Notes: a model not told the origin generated them from the letters alone. Positions 1 through 6,180 are shown, counted from the stretch's first letter. The stretch: 6,311 nucleotides of DNA from Scatomorpha pullicola (GCA_018716545.1 DVJU01000095.1:1-6311); one strand, 5' to 3'. Numbers and translations are program-made.

Positions 1-275
1 AGCTGTGGAAGGTCTGCGAGCAGTTCAACGCCAACTTCATCATCATGTACCAGCACGTCTGCTGCAAGACCATGGCCGGCCTGCAGGGTCTCTTTGACGA
101 GCAGGCTCGCGAGCGCGGACTGCACCTCATCTGGGTCGAGCACGACCTCATGGATCCGCGCACCGTCTCCCGCCGCGACATGCGCGCCAAGGTCAGCAAC
201 TACATGCGTGCCATCATCCAGGCCGAACCCACCGACGAGAGCCTGATAGAATTTGAGGACGATATTACCTGGTGA
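1..275 (+). CDS. hgdB: 2-hydroxyacyl-CoA dehydratase subunit, C-terminal part (HgdB/FldC type)
   Basis: This is the end of a gene that begins before the window; 90 residues remain, read from base 3, ending at TGA 273-275. What is seen: a hydrophobic strand (NFIIMYQHVC), a Cys-Cys-Lys step at residues 20-22 of the fragment, then the IWVEHDLMDPR segment and a closing helix. This layout is known from the C-terminal Rossmann-like domain of component D subunits of 2-hydroxyacyl-CoA dehydratases and benzoyl-CoA reductases (HgdA/HgdB, FldB/FldC, HadB/HadC). In these, one Cys of that region helps hold a [4Fe-4S] cluster. Component D, once given one high-energy electron, dehydrates a 2-hydroxyacyl-CoA to an enoyl-CoA through a ketyl radical in the cytoplasm. 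The activator gene next to it supports the call. The beta-type subunit is more likely than alpha, but the substrate (2-hydroxyglutaryl-, phenyllactyl-, lactyl- or 2-hydroxyisocaproyl-CoA) cannot be told from this piece. Confidence 0.85.
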   Translation, partial: LWKVCEQFNANFIIMYQHVCCKTMAGLQGLFDEQARERGLHLIWVEHDLMDPRTVSRRDMRAKVSNYMRAIIQAEPTDESLIEFEDDITW

Positions 276-284
276 TCTCTCGCT

Positions 285-302
285 GATTGCCGGGCGGCAA
301 TC
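285..302 (+). other. Intercistronic hairpin between dehydratase and activator genes
   Basis: GATTGCC (285-291) and GGCAATC (296-302) form a perfect 7-bp stem with a GGGC loop, starting 10 bases after the dehydratase stop codon. No run of T follows, so it is not a clear terminator. Such hairpins between genes often mark an mRNA processing or 3'-end protection point. Here it could let the dehydratase subunits be made in excess over the activator, which is needed only in catalytic amounts. That role is inference. Confidence 0.4.
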
Positions 303-340
303 CGGCACGCAAACCAATCCCTTTAATAACAAGACTGATT

Positions 341-345
341 GGAGG
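341..345 (+). promoter_or_regulatory. Shine-Dalgarno site of activator gene, possibly masked
   Basis: GGAGG lies 9 bases before ATG 355 and fixes that start. An inverted repeat, CCAATC (314-319) and GATTGG (337-342), overlaps the first two bases of the site with a 17-base loop. A weak stem could therefore partly cover the ribosome site. Confidence 0.6.
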
Positions 346-354
346 ATAAAATAA

Positions 355-1155
355 ATGAAGTACTTTGGAGGCTGCGACGTTGGCTCAACCTATACGAAGG
401 CTGTCATCCTCGACGAGACCGGCAAAATGGTTGCCAACACCACTATAAGGAGCAAAATCAACTCCGAGCAGAGCGCCATCGTGGCGATGAAGGAGGTAAT
501 CGACCAGGTTCCCGAGCTCAACAGCAGCGAAGACCTCGCCTACCTCATAGGCACCGGCTACGGCCGCAACAAGGTGCCCTTCGCCGACGAGAACATCTCC
601 GAGATAAGCTGCCACGCCATGGGCGTGCACGTCACCGACCCCAACGTCCGCGCTATAATCGACATCGGCGGCCAGGACGTCAAGGGCATCAGCATCGACA
701 CCGACGGCACCGTCAAGAACTTCGCCATGAACGACAAGTGCTCCGCCGGTACCGGACGTTTCTTTGAGGCCATGGCCAACGCCTTCGAGCTGAGCCTGCC
801 CGAGTTCTCGAACCTGAGCCTCTCCGCCAAGAACGTCATCCCCATCACCGCGCAGTGCACCGTCTTCGCCGAGAGCGAGGTCATCACCCTCGTCGGCGAG
901 GGCAAGCCCACCGACGAGATCGCGGCCGGCATCGAGATGGCCGTCGCCAAGCGCTGCTTCGTCATGGCGAAGAAGGCCGGCGCCACCGACTCCATCACCC
1001 TCACCGGCGGCTGCGCCAAGAACGAGGGTCTGAAAGAGGCCATAGAGCACGTGCTGAAGCTGAAGGTCATCAACCTCAAGACCGACCCGCAGCTCATGGG
1101 CGCGCTGGGCGCCGCGGAGTACGCCCGTCAGAAAGGCATGGCCAAGGGCGCTTGA
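355..1155 (+). CDS. hgdC: 2-hydroxyacyl-CoA dehydratase activator, ATP-dependent [4Fe-4S] protein (HgdC/BadF family)
   Basis: This 266-residue protein has the usual length of archerases (component A). As a homodimer it binds one [4Fe-4S] cluster between its subunits and uses ATP hydrolysis to push a low-potential electron, normally from ferredoxin or flavodoxin, onto the dehydratase. Seen in order: the first phosphate loop of the ASKHA fold, DVGSTYTK (8-15); the second, DIGGQDVK (103-110); the first cluster cysteine C129 in NDKCSAGTGRF; the second, C168, in AQCTVFAESEV; and the adenosine motif TGGCAKN (217-223). All key residues are present, so it should be active. The start at ATG 355 has GGAGG 9 bases upstream. 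It lies 79 bases after the dehydratase subunit, in one operon. In the hgdCAB, had and fld operons the activator gene precedes the dehydratase genes, so the order here differs. Isoleucine codons are mostly ATC (16 of 21), fitting good expression. Confidence 0.95.
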   Translation: MKYFGGCDVGSTYTKAVILDETGKMVANTTIRSKINSEQSAIVAMKEVIDQVPELNSSEDLAYLIGTGYGRNKVPFADENISEISCHAMGVHVTDPNVRAIIDIGGQDVKGISIDTDGTVKNFAMNDKCSAGTGRFFEAMANAFELSLPEFSNLSLSAKNVIPITAQCTVFAESEVITLVGEGKPTDEIAAGIEMAVAKRCFVMAKKAGATDSITLTGGCAKNEGLKEAIEHVLKLKVINLKTDPQLMGALGAAEYARQKGMAKGA

Positions 1156-1184
1156 GCGTCCCGGCCGGGAAAGGAATGGTCCAA

Positions 1185-1361
1185 ATGAAGAAAGGCTGCA
1201 TTTTCGGCAGGATATTCAAGACCCTGCTGGGCGTCTTTGCCGCGACGGTCGGCGTGCTTTTCACAATCTACTTCTTGAACCTGGATATGAAACTCGTGGG
1301 CTGGCTCTACACCGTGCTGAACAAATTCCACGACCGCAAGCCAAGGGACGTTCAGTTCTGA
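1185..1361 (+). CDS. Small single-span membrane protein, function unknown
   Basis: A 58-residue protein is encoded between the activator and the acetyl-CoA-synthase-like gene. I do not recognise its family. It starts with a basic stretch (MKKGC, then R9 and K12), has one hydrophobic span at about residues 13-32 (TLLGVFAATVGVLFTIYFLN), then an amphipathic stretch with two Trp/Tyr positions and a charged tail (KFHDRKPRDVQF). The positive N-terminus suggests the N-terminus stays inside. C5 comes before the span, but no lipobox (L-x-x-C) is present, so it is not a lipoprotein. ATG 1185 is preferred over in-frame ATG 1176 because the GGGAAAGGA purine run ends 9 bases before 1185 but directly abuts 1176. 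The gene ends one base before the next start, in a TGATATG junction, which points to translational coupling with that gene. Membrane anchoring of a partner is possible but unproven. Confidence 0.7.
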   Translation: MKKGCIFGRIFKTLLGVFAATVGVLFTIYFLNLDMKLVGWLYTVLNKFHDRKPRDVQF

Positions 1362-1362
1362 T

Positions 1363-2091
1363 ATGGAGCTTTACAACAGCACAATCCACGAACTGAAAGA
1401 GCGCATCGAGGCTCGTACCTCCAAGTCCTGGGGGTACGAGCCGGGAAAAGCCTGGAAGGACAACGGCGCGAACGAGCTTGTGCTGACCCGCGACGCCGCG
1501 TATGAGCTGGGCGGGAGCAACCTGCCGGCCAGCAACTGCACCTGCGTCACGACCGACGCCTCGCTGGTTCCGGAGGACAGGATACTGCTTGTCGGGCAGG
1601 ACTTGAACGAGCTGCGCGCCGACTCGCCCTTCGCCCGCATCGTGCTGCTGCACGTCAACTCGATAAGCGGCGACGACCAGGAGGCGTTCCGCACGATACG
1701 GGACATGGAATTCGTGAAGTACCACGTCTTCCCCCAGGGCTACATGATGCGCGTCTCGCCCGAGAACGGGCGCGAGCAGGTGCGTGTCAGCAAGCAGGCC
1801 ATAAAGCATGGCATCAGCTTCCGCAACATAGGCAACAGTTTCATAAAGAAGTACAAGGAAAACAAGCTGATCGACCACGTGTGCATCATCTTCGTCACCG
1901 GAGACAGAGCCATGTGCAAGGAACTGGCCGACACGGCGAAGAAGGTCGACGCTATAACGCTCACGCTCAACCACATTATGGACGGACTTGCGACCGACTG
2001 TTCGGTGTGCTCGTTCAAAACCGTCTGCGACGAAGTGGAGGGTCTGAAGGAGCTGCACTTTAAAAAGGGCGCCGAGCCGATGAATATCTGA
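1363..2091 (+). CDS. Stand-alone acetyl-CoA synthase beta-subunit-like protein (AcsB/CdhC middle domain)
   Basis: This 242-residue protein resembles part of the beta subunit of CO dehydrogenase/acetyl-CoA synthase (AcsB/CdhC), recognised from remembered family sequences. Seen: a YELGG step (47-51) like the family's VELGG, VGQDLNE (77-83) like IGPDLNE, a block from about 117 to 165 with the R-x-S-K-x-A-x-K-x-G pattern (141-150) and RNIGNSFIKKYK, and a closing strand HVCIIFVTGD (172-181). Near the end is C213-x2-C216-S-F-x3-C222, close to the family's CxxCQSFAPxHVC motif but three residues shorter. The chain stops soon after, without the later A-cluster cysteines and the Cys-Gly-Cys nickel site, so acetyl-CoA synthesis is not expected. 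An Fe-S cluster held by C213/C216/C222, perhaps with C59 or C61, is possible. It closes the dehydratase operon, its start following the small membrane gene by one base with only a weak AGGGA 14 bases upstream. A role in electron supply, assembly or acyl-CoA binding is speculation. Confidence 0.7.
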   Translation: MELYNSTIHELKERIEARTSKSWGYEPGKAWKDNGANELVLTRDAAYELGGSNLPASNCTCVTTDASLVPEDRILLVGQDLNELRADSPFARIVLLHVNSISGDDQEAFRTIRDMEFVKYHVFPQGYMMRVSPENGREQVRVSKQAIKHGISFRNIGNSFIKKYKENKLIDHVCIIFVTGDRAMCKELADTAKKVDAITLTLNHIMDGLATDCSVCSFKTVCDEVEGLKELHFKKGAEPMNI

Positions 2092-2130
2092 ACGCAAAAA
2101 GCTCCCCTCCTGGGGAGCTTTTTGCGTTTT
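2091..2130 (+). terminator. Intrinsic terminator of the dehydratase operon
   Basis: A perfect 17-bp inverted repeat runs from 2091-2107 (AACGCAAAAAGCTCCCC) to 2112-2128 with the loop TCCT. Its GC core (AGCTCCCC/GGGGAGCT) is followed by TTTTT and, after GCG, by TTTT. The left arm gives the same T-run on the other strand, so it can act in both directions. It begins on the last base of the stop codon of the acetyl-CoA-synthase-like gene. Confidence 0.93.
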
Positions 2131-2182
2131 CCGGGCGGTGGAGGCGCCGAGGGCAAAATTTAATAAAACCTTGCAATGGTAA

Positions 2183-2211
2183 TTGCCATCCACTTTGCAC
2201 TGTGGTATAAT
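2183..2211 (+). promoter_or_regulatory. Sigma-70/SigA-type promoter of the exonuclease gene
   Basis: A -35 box TTGCCA (2183-2188) is followed, after exactly 17 bases, by a consensus -10 box TATAAT (2206-2211) with an extended TGG just before it (2203-2205). Transcription would start near 2218, giving a leader of about 30 bases. The promoter lies over the upstream TTG/ATG-type start candidates, which rules them out as starts. An imperfect dyad ATGG-N6-CCAT (2177-2190) overlaps the -35 box and could be an operator, which is only a guess. Confidence 0.88.
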
Positions 2212-2248
2212 TTCTTACGAATGTGTGAACAAAGGGGACGGTAGAGTA

Positions 2249-3214
2249 ATGAGTTACGTTGTGGTGGACTTAGAGTGGAATCAGGCGATGAGCTCCAAGT
2301 CCTCCGTGTTCAACAGGCTTCCCATACACCTGCGCGGCGAGATCATACAGATAGGCGCCGTCAGGCTCAACGATGACATGACCCCCGGCGAGGAGTTCCA
2401 GATAGACGTCAAGCCGGTCTACTTCAAGCGTATGCACTACAAGGTCAAAAAGCTCACGGGCTTTGACAAGGAGCGGCTCAGCCACGGCGTGCCCTTCCCG
2501 GAGGCGCTCGCGCGCTTCCGCGAGTGGTGCGGCGACGGGGTGACCTTCCTGACCTGGGGCTACGACGACCAGGGCATAATGGAACAGAACATCATCATAC
2601 ATGACCTCGACTGGGACTGGATAGACGGCTGGGTGAACCTCCAGCTCATCTATAATCTCCAGACCGACGGAGACAAGAACCAGAAAAGCCTCGGCACGGC
2701 CATGGAACACTTCGGGATAGAGCAGACGCGCGTTGCGCACGACGCTCTGGGCGACGCCTATAACACCGCTCTGGTGTGCTCGAAGCTGGACATGGTGTCG
2801 GGGCTTGCTCAGTATGCCGAGGCTCCGGAGATACTCGCCCGGCGAACCCCGCGCGCCCACAAGGCCAACGACGTCGCCGAGCCTATTGCCCACGCCTCGT
2901 TTGCCGGTTACGCCTCCAAGGGCGACGCCTTTGCGGACAAGCAGCTCTCCGAGCCGCACTGCCCGGTCTGCGGCGGCAGCCTGACCTTCAGCAAGTGGGT
3001 CAACCAGGGCGACCACCGCTACATGAATCTGGCGGAGTGCGCCGACGACGGCAAGCTGCTGCTGAGGATAAGGTTCAAGCACCAGCCCGACGGCAGCTAT
3101 TCGGCCGCCTGCCTTGCGTACAACGCCGACGAGGCGATGCAGGAGTATTACGCCGCCAAGGCCGCGCAGCCGCGCAACCGCGGCAGAAGGAAACGCCGCC
3201 GGAAGAAAGTCTGA
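2249..3214 (+). CDS. DEDDh 3'-5' exonuclease (RNase T/KapD/ERI1-like) with Cys-containing C-terminal domain
   Basis: A 321-residue cytoplasmic protein. The first ~185 residues are a DEDDh exonuclease: Exo I D7 and E9 (VVDLEWN), Exo II D107 in TWGYDD, and Exo III H164-x4-D169 (HDALGD). These bind two metal ions and cut nucleotides from 3' ends. The layout resembles the KapD/ERI1 branch more than the polymerase III epsilon branch. A linker (about 190-235) leads to a second part with C238-P-V-C241-G-G, C264 and C288, which may bind zinc though only one CxxC knuckle is present, and ends in RNRGRRKRRRKK (309-320), a likely nucleic-acid-binding tail. ATG 2249 is chosen over an in-frame TTG at 2183 because that TTG lies in the -35 box and AGGGGA (2233-2238) sits 10 bases before 2249. 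It has its own promoter, but no clear terminator separates it from trkA. RNA processing or decay is likelier than DNA work; the substrate is unknown. Confidence 0.85.
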   Translation: MSYVVVDLEWNQAMSSKSSVFNRLPIHLRGEIIQIGAVRLNDDMTPGEEFQIDVKPVYFKRMHYKVKKLTGFDKERLSHGVPFPEALARFREWCGDGVTFLTWGYDDQGIMEQNIIIHDLDWDWIDGWVNLQLIYNLQTDGDKNQKSLGTAMEHFGIEQTRVAHDALGDAYNTALVCSKLDMVSGLAQYAEAPEILARRTPRAHKANDVAEPIAHASFAGYASKGDAFADKQLSEPHCPVCGGSLTFSKWVNQGDHRYMNLAECADDGKLLLRIRFKHQPDGSYSAACLAYNADEAMQEYYAAKAAQPRNRGRRKRRRKKV

Positions 3215-3336
3215 CGGGTGTATATTCATCCGCGTGCCAAGGCGGCTGCGGCCGCCCCGGCGCGCTGCTTTGCGCCCTCATGGCGCGAATATAGGCGGGA
3301 CACAGTCCCCAAATGGAGATTGGAGAATAGATACAA
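3215..3336 (+). promoter_or_regulatory. Possible structured leader upstream of trkA
   Basis: This 122-base gap can be drawn as a branched RNA. A broken closing stem pairs TATATT (3221-3226) with AATATA (3288-3293), CGCG (3231-3234) with CGCG (3284-3287), and CCA (3237-3239) with TGG (3281-3283). Inside sit two hairpins: GGCGGC-TGCG-GCCGCC (3241-3256) and GGCGCG/TGCGCC (3259-3276, one G-U pair, loop CTGCTT). A short GGGAC-ACA-GTCCC hairpin (3297-3309) follows, before the GGAGA ribosome site (3322-3326, 10 bases before trkA). I see no good promoter and no T-run. It does not match my memory of the c-di-AMP (ydaO) riboswitch, which often precedes potassium genes. It may simply be a GC-rich intergenic repeat. 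Confidence 0.35.
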
Positions 3337-4698
3337 ATGAAAATTGTCATTGTAGGCGCGGGACGCATGGGCAAGGAGATCGCCTTCAGGCTCGCCGACG
3401 AGGGGCACGACATCACGGTCGTGGACGACGACGAGCAAAACCTGGAGACAGTTTCAAACAGTATGGACGTCATGACCCTGCTCGGCAACGGCGCGGATTA
3501 CAGCGTGCTCAGCCAGGCGGAGGTCGGCGACTCCGACTTGCTCATAGCCGTGACGAACGACGACGCGGTGAATATGCTCTGCTGCCTCACCGGCAAAAAG
3601 CTGGGCGTCAAGAACACCATCGCGCGCGTGCGCACCATGGAGTATTTCCGCCAGATGGTCTTCCTCAAGGACGAGCTGGGTCTTTCGCTCGTGCTCAACC
3701 CGGAGCAGGCCGCGGCGGCGGACATCTCGCGCATACTGCGCTTCCCCAGCGCTGCGAAGGTCGACTCCTTTGCCAAGGGCAGGGCCGAGATGGTCGAGCA
3801 TATCGTGGAGGAGAGCTCGCCGCTCTGCGGGCTGCGCCTTGACAGGTTCGGCTCCAAGTACGGCCGCGGCATACTCATAGCGGTCGTGGAGCGCAGGGAT
3901 AAGGTCGTCATACCGCGAGGCAATTTCGTGCTGGAGGCAGGCGACGTCATACACGCCGTCGGAGCTCCGCTGGCCATAAGCTCCTTCTTCAAGGCCATAG
4001 GCGCATACAAGCGCTCGGTCAAGAACGTCATGATACTCGGCGGCGGGCGCATCTCGCTCTATCTCGGCACCTCGCTGCTGGGCGCGGGCATCCGCGTGAC
4101 GATCATAGAGCGCGACGAGGATCACTGCGAGGTCATCAAGGAGATCATGCCCAAGGCCGAAGTCCTCCTGGGCGACGGCACCGACCCGCACCTGCTGGAG
4201 GAGGAGGGCATACGCAGCGCCGACGCCTTCGTGGCTCTGACCGGCAGCGACCAGAACAACATCATCACCAGCATGTTCGCGCGCCGCTCCGGCGCCGGCA
4301 AGGTCATCACCAAGGTCAACGAGGACAGCTTCCGCCTCATGGCGGGCGACGCCAAGCTGGACAGCTTCGTCCTGCCCAAGAACAGCGCCGCCGACATCGT
4401 CGTCAGCTATGTCCGCGGCGTCCAGCACTCGATAGACATCGCGGGCATTGAGTCCCTGCACGACATAGCCTACGGCAAGGCCGAGGTCATAGAGTTCGCC
4501 ATACGCGGCGACGGCGACATGCTTGGCGTCCCGCTGCGCGACCTGAGTATCCGCCGCGACGTCCTGATAGCCGCGATAATACGCAACAGCCAGTGCATCA
4601 TCCCCGGAGGTACCGACACCTTTGAGAAGCACGACGTGGTTATCGCCGTCACGACCAAGTTCGGCATGAAGCGCTTTGGCGACATCTTCGAGGGCTGA
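3337..4698 (+). CDS. trkA: Trk potassium uptake system, NAD-binding regulatory subunit TrkA
   Basis: At 453 residues this matches the double-length TrkA (E. coli TrkA is about 458), not the half-length KtrA. It is a peripheral protein on the cytoplasmic face of the TrkH channel and gates it in response to bound nucleotides. Seen: the first RCK Rossmann domain with GAGRMG (7-12) and acidic D30 ending the second strand; a linking TrkA_C-type region at about 140-225; a second Rossmann domain with GGGRIS (235-240) and E258 in IIERD; and a second TrkA_C-type region at about 370-450. The two halves are internal duplicates, as usual in the family. The second domain's loop lacks the last glycine of GxGxxG (S240), common in the second lobe. 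The start has GGAGA 10 bases upstream. trkH begins 4 bases after its stop. It uses ATA for 18 of its 41 isoleucines, striking in so GC-rich a gene. Confidence 0.96.
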   Translation: MKIVIVGAGRMGKEIAFRLADEGHDITVVDDDEQNLETVSNSMDVMTLLGNGADYSVLSQAEVGDSDLLIAVTNDDAVNMLCCLTGKKLGVKNTIARVRTMEYFRQMVFLKDELGLSLVLNPEQAAAADISRILRFPSAAKVDSFAKGRAEMVEHIVEESSPLCGLRLDRFGSKYGRGILIAVVERRDKVVIPRGNFVLEAGDVIHAVGAPLAISSFFKAIGAYKRSVKNVMILGGGRISLYLGTSLLGAGIRVTIIERDEDHCEVIKEIMPKAEVLLGDGTDPHLLEEEGIRSADAFVALTGSDQNNIITSMFARRSGAGKVITKVNEDSFRLMAGDAKLDSFVLPKNSAADIVVSYVRGVQHSIDIAGIESLHDIAYGKAEVIEFAIRGDGDMLGVPLRDLSIRRDVLIAAIIRNSQCIIPGGTDTFEKHDVVIAVTTKFGMKRFGDIFEG

Positions 4699-4702
4699 GG
4701 CG

Positions 4703-6142
4703 ATGAACTATCCTATAATCTCCAAAATCCTAGGCCGCGTTATGGGGCTGGAGGCCGTGCTCATGGTGCCGAGCATGATAACCGCCCTGTGCTACGGTGA
4801 GAGCCTGCTCTGGTACGCGGAGACCGCGGCCATAGCCGCCGTGCTGGCCGTGCTGCTGAACCTGCCCAGGGTCAAGAGCCACGACATGTACGCGCGCGAG
4901 GGCTTTGTCAGCGTGGCGCTGGCGTGGGTGCTCATGAGTGCGGTGGGCGCGCTGCCCTTCGTGTTCTCAGGAGAGATCCCCAGCTACGTAGACGCGTTCT
5001 TTGAGATAGTCTCCGGCTTTACGACGACGGGCGCCACGATACTCACGGACGTGGAGTCCATGAGCAATGGACTGCTGCTCTGGCGCAGCCTGTCGCATTG
5101 GATAGGCGGCATGGGCGTGCTGGTGTTCATCATGGCCGTCCTGCCAATGAGCGAGGACAGGAGCATGTACATCATGCGCGCAGAGGTGCCCGGCACGTCC
5201 TTCGGCAAGCTGGTGCCCCGCATCCGCACATCCAGCGCGATCACATATCTCATCTACATCGCGCTGACGGTTATGCTTATCGTGCTCCTCTGTGCGGGCG
5301 GAATGCCGTTTTTCGACTCGCTCAACCACGCCATGGCCACTGCCGGAACCGGCGGCTTCTCGGTGAAGCAGCTCTCCATAGGCTTCTATGACAGCGTGTA
5401 CATAGACATCGTGACGAGCGTTTTCATGCTGCTTTTTGGCGTGAACTTCTCCATCTACTTCCTGCTGATAATGCGCAAGTTCAAGAGCGCGCTGACCGAC
5501 AGCGAGTTCCTGGCCTACTTCGGCATAGCTCTGGGCGCGTCGCTGCTCATTGCGCTGGACATACTCGACGAGTACGGCGGATTCTGGAACGCGCTGCGCT
5601 ACTCTCTGTTCCAGGTGTCGTCGCTGATGACGACCACCGGCTTCGCGACGGCGGACTTCACGCTCTGGCCGGCGTTTTCAAAGAGCATATTGATACTCGT
5701 GATGCTGATAGGCGCCTCGGCCGGCAGCACGGGCGGCGGACTGAAGGTCTCGCGCATAGTCATCTTTTTCAAAAGCGCGGGAGCCGAGCTCAGCCGAATG
5801 CTCAGCCCGCGCCGCACCGTCAGCGTGCGCGTCAACGGAAAGCCCATCGCCGCGGCAACGGTGCACAATACGCTGGTGTTCATAGCGCTGTACTTCCTGC
5901 TGACCTTCGCCGCCACGGCTCTGGTTTCGCTGGACGGCTATGACTTTGAGACAACCTTTGCCTCGGTCGTCAGCTGCATGTCCAACGTCGGCCCCGGCCT
6001 GGGACCGGCCGGCCCCATGGGCAGCTACGACATATTCTCGGACTTGTCCAAGGTCATCATGAGCGTTGCAATGCTCGCAGGCCGTCTGGAGATATTCCCC
6101 ATACTGCTCCTGTTCTCCCCGGACACCTGGAGACGTCACTGA
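4703..6142 (+). CDS. trkH: Trk potassium uptake system, membrane channel subunit TrkH
   Basis: A 479-residue membrane protein of the TrkH/KtrB family (E. coli TrkH is 483), forming a dimeric K+ channel in the cytoplasmic membrane. Four membrane-pore-membrane repeats are seen by their pore loops: FTTTGAT (G110), TAGTGGF (G217), MTTTGFAT (G313) and SNVGPG (G430). These carry one filter glycine each, as the family requires. The HWIGGMG block (132-138) and the GASAGSTGGGLKVSR block (337-351), which includes the intramembrane gating loop, are also standard. The last residues (GRLEIFPILLLFSPDTWRR) are the usual family end, so the gene is complete. ATG 4703 is preferred to in-frame ATG 4676, which lies inside trkA. 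GAGGG (4690-4694) sits 8 bases before 4703, and the 4-base gap to trkA implies cotranscription and probably coupled translation. Na+-coupled KtrB is an alternative, but the length and the double-lobed TrkA favour Trk. Confidence 0.96.
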   Translation: MNYPIISKILGRVMGLEAVLMVPSMITALCYGESLLWYAETAAIAAVLAVLLNLPRVKSHDMYAREGFVSVALAWVLMSAVGALPFVFSGEIPSYVDAFFEIVSGFTTTGATILTDVESMSNGLLLWRSLSHWIGGMGVLVFIMAVLPMSEDRSMYIMRAEVPGTSFGKLVPRIRTSSAITYLIYIALTVMLIVLLCAGGMPFFDSLNHAMATAGTGGFSVKQLSIGFYDSVYIDIVTSVFMLLFGVNFSIYFLLIMRKFKSALTDSEFLAYFGIALGASLLIALDILDEYGGFWNALRYSLFQVSSLMTTTGFATADFTLWPAFSKSILILVMLIGASAGSTGGGLKVSRIVIFFKSAGAELSRMLSPRRTVSVRVNGKPIAAATVHNTLVFIALYFLLTFAATALVSLDGYDFETTFASVVSCMSNVGPGLGPAGPMGSYDIFSDLSKVIMSVAMLAGRLEIFPILLLFSPDTWRRH

Positions 6143-6143
6143 T

Positions 6144-6180
6144 AAAAACGCAAAAAGGACATGGGCATTGCCCATGTCCT
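6144..6180. terminator. Terminator hairpin after trkH, better suited to the minus strand
   Basis: AGGACATGGGC (6156-6166) pairs perfectly with GCCCATGTCCT (6170-6180) over 11 bp with the loop ATT. On the + strand the sequence after it is CAGTTTGTCG, a poor T-run. Read on the minus strand, the stem is followed by TTTTTGCGTTTTT (6156 down to 6144), a strong one. It probably ends trkAH transcription only partly, and fully ends a convergent minus-strand gene beyond the window. The AACGCAAAAAG flank is the same as in the terminator at 2091. Confidence 0.75.

Noticed and set aside
855..1184. Long + strand frame running into the small membrane protein, starting inside the activator gene
   Set aside because: The upstream part is an Arg/His-rich shifted reading of the activator gene with no ribosome site. 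Only the part from ATG 1185 looks like a protein.
2183..2248. Upstream TTG start adding 22 residues to the exonuclease
   Set aside because: The TTG is part of the -35 box and the -10 box lies inside the extension, so it would not be transcribed. The DEDDh domain begins properly at ATG 2249.
3215..3336. c-di-AMP (ydaO) riboswitch before trkA
   Set aside because: The gap is short and I do not see the conserved core of that riboswitch as I remember it; the pairing found is different.
3114..3842. 242-codon + strand frame bridging the exonuclease end and trkA
   Set aside because: It reads both real genes out of frame, is extremely rich in Arg and Gly, and shows no family features.
3454..4632. 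392-codon open frame on the minus strand opposite trkA
   Set aside because: It lies wholly opposite a well-recognised gene. Its composition (many His, Ala, Val, Asp, Leu) is what the reverse of GC-rich coding DNA gives, and it shows no motifs. The same holds for minus-strand frames at 1261-2193, 2270-3229, 385-1050 and 4967-5329.
4676..4702. ATG 27 bases upstream of the chosen trkH start
   Set aside because: It lies within trkA, adds a polar MATSSRAEA stretch not expected before the first TrkH helix, and has a weaker ribosome site position than GAGGG before 4703.
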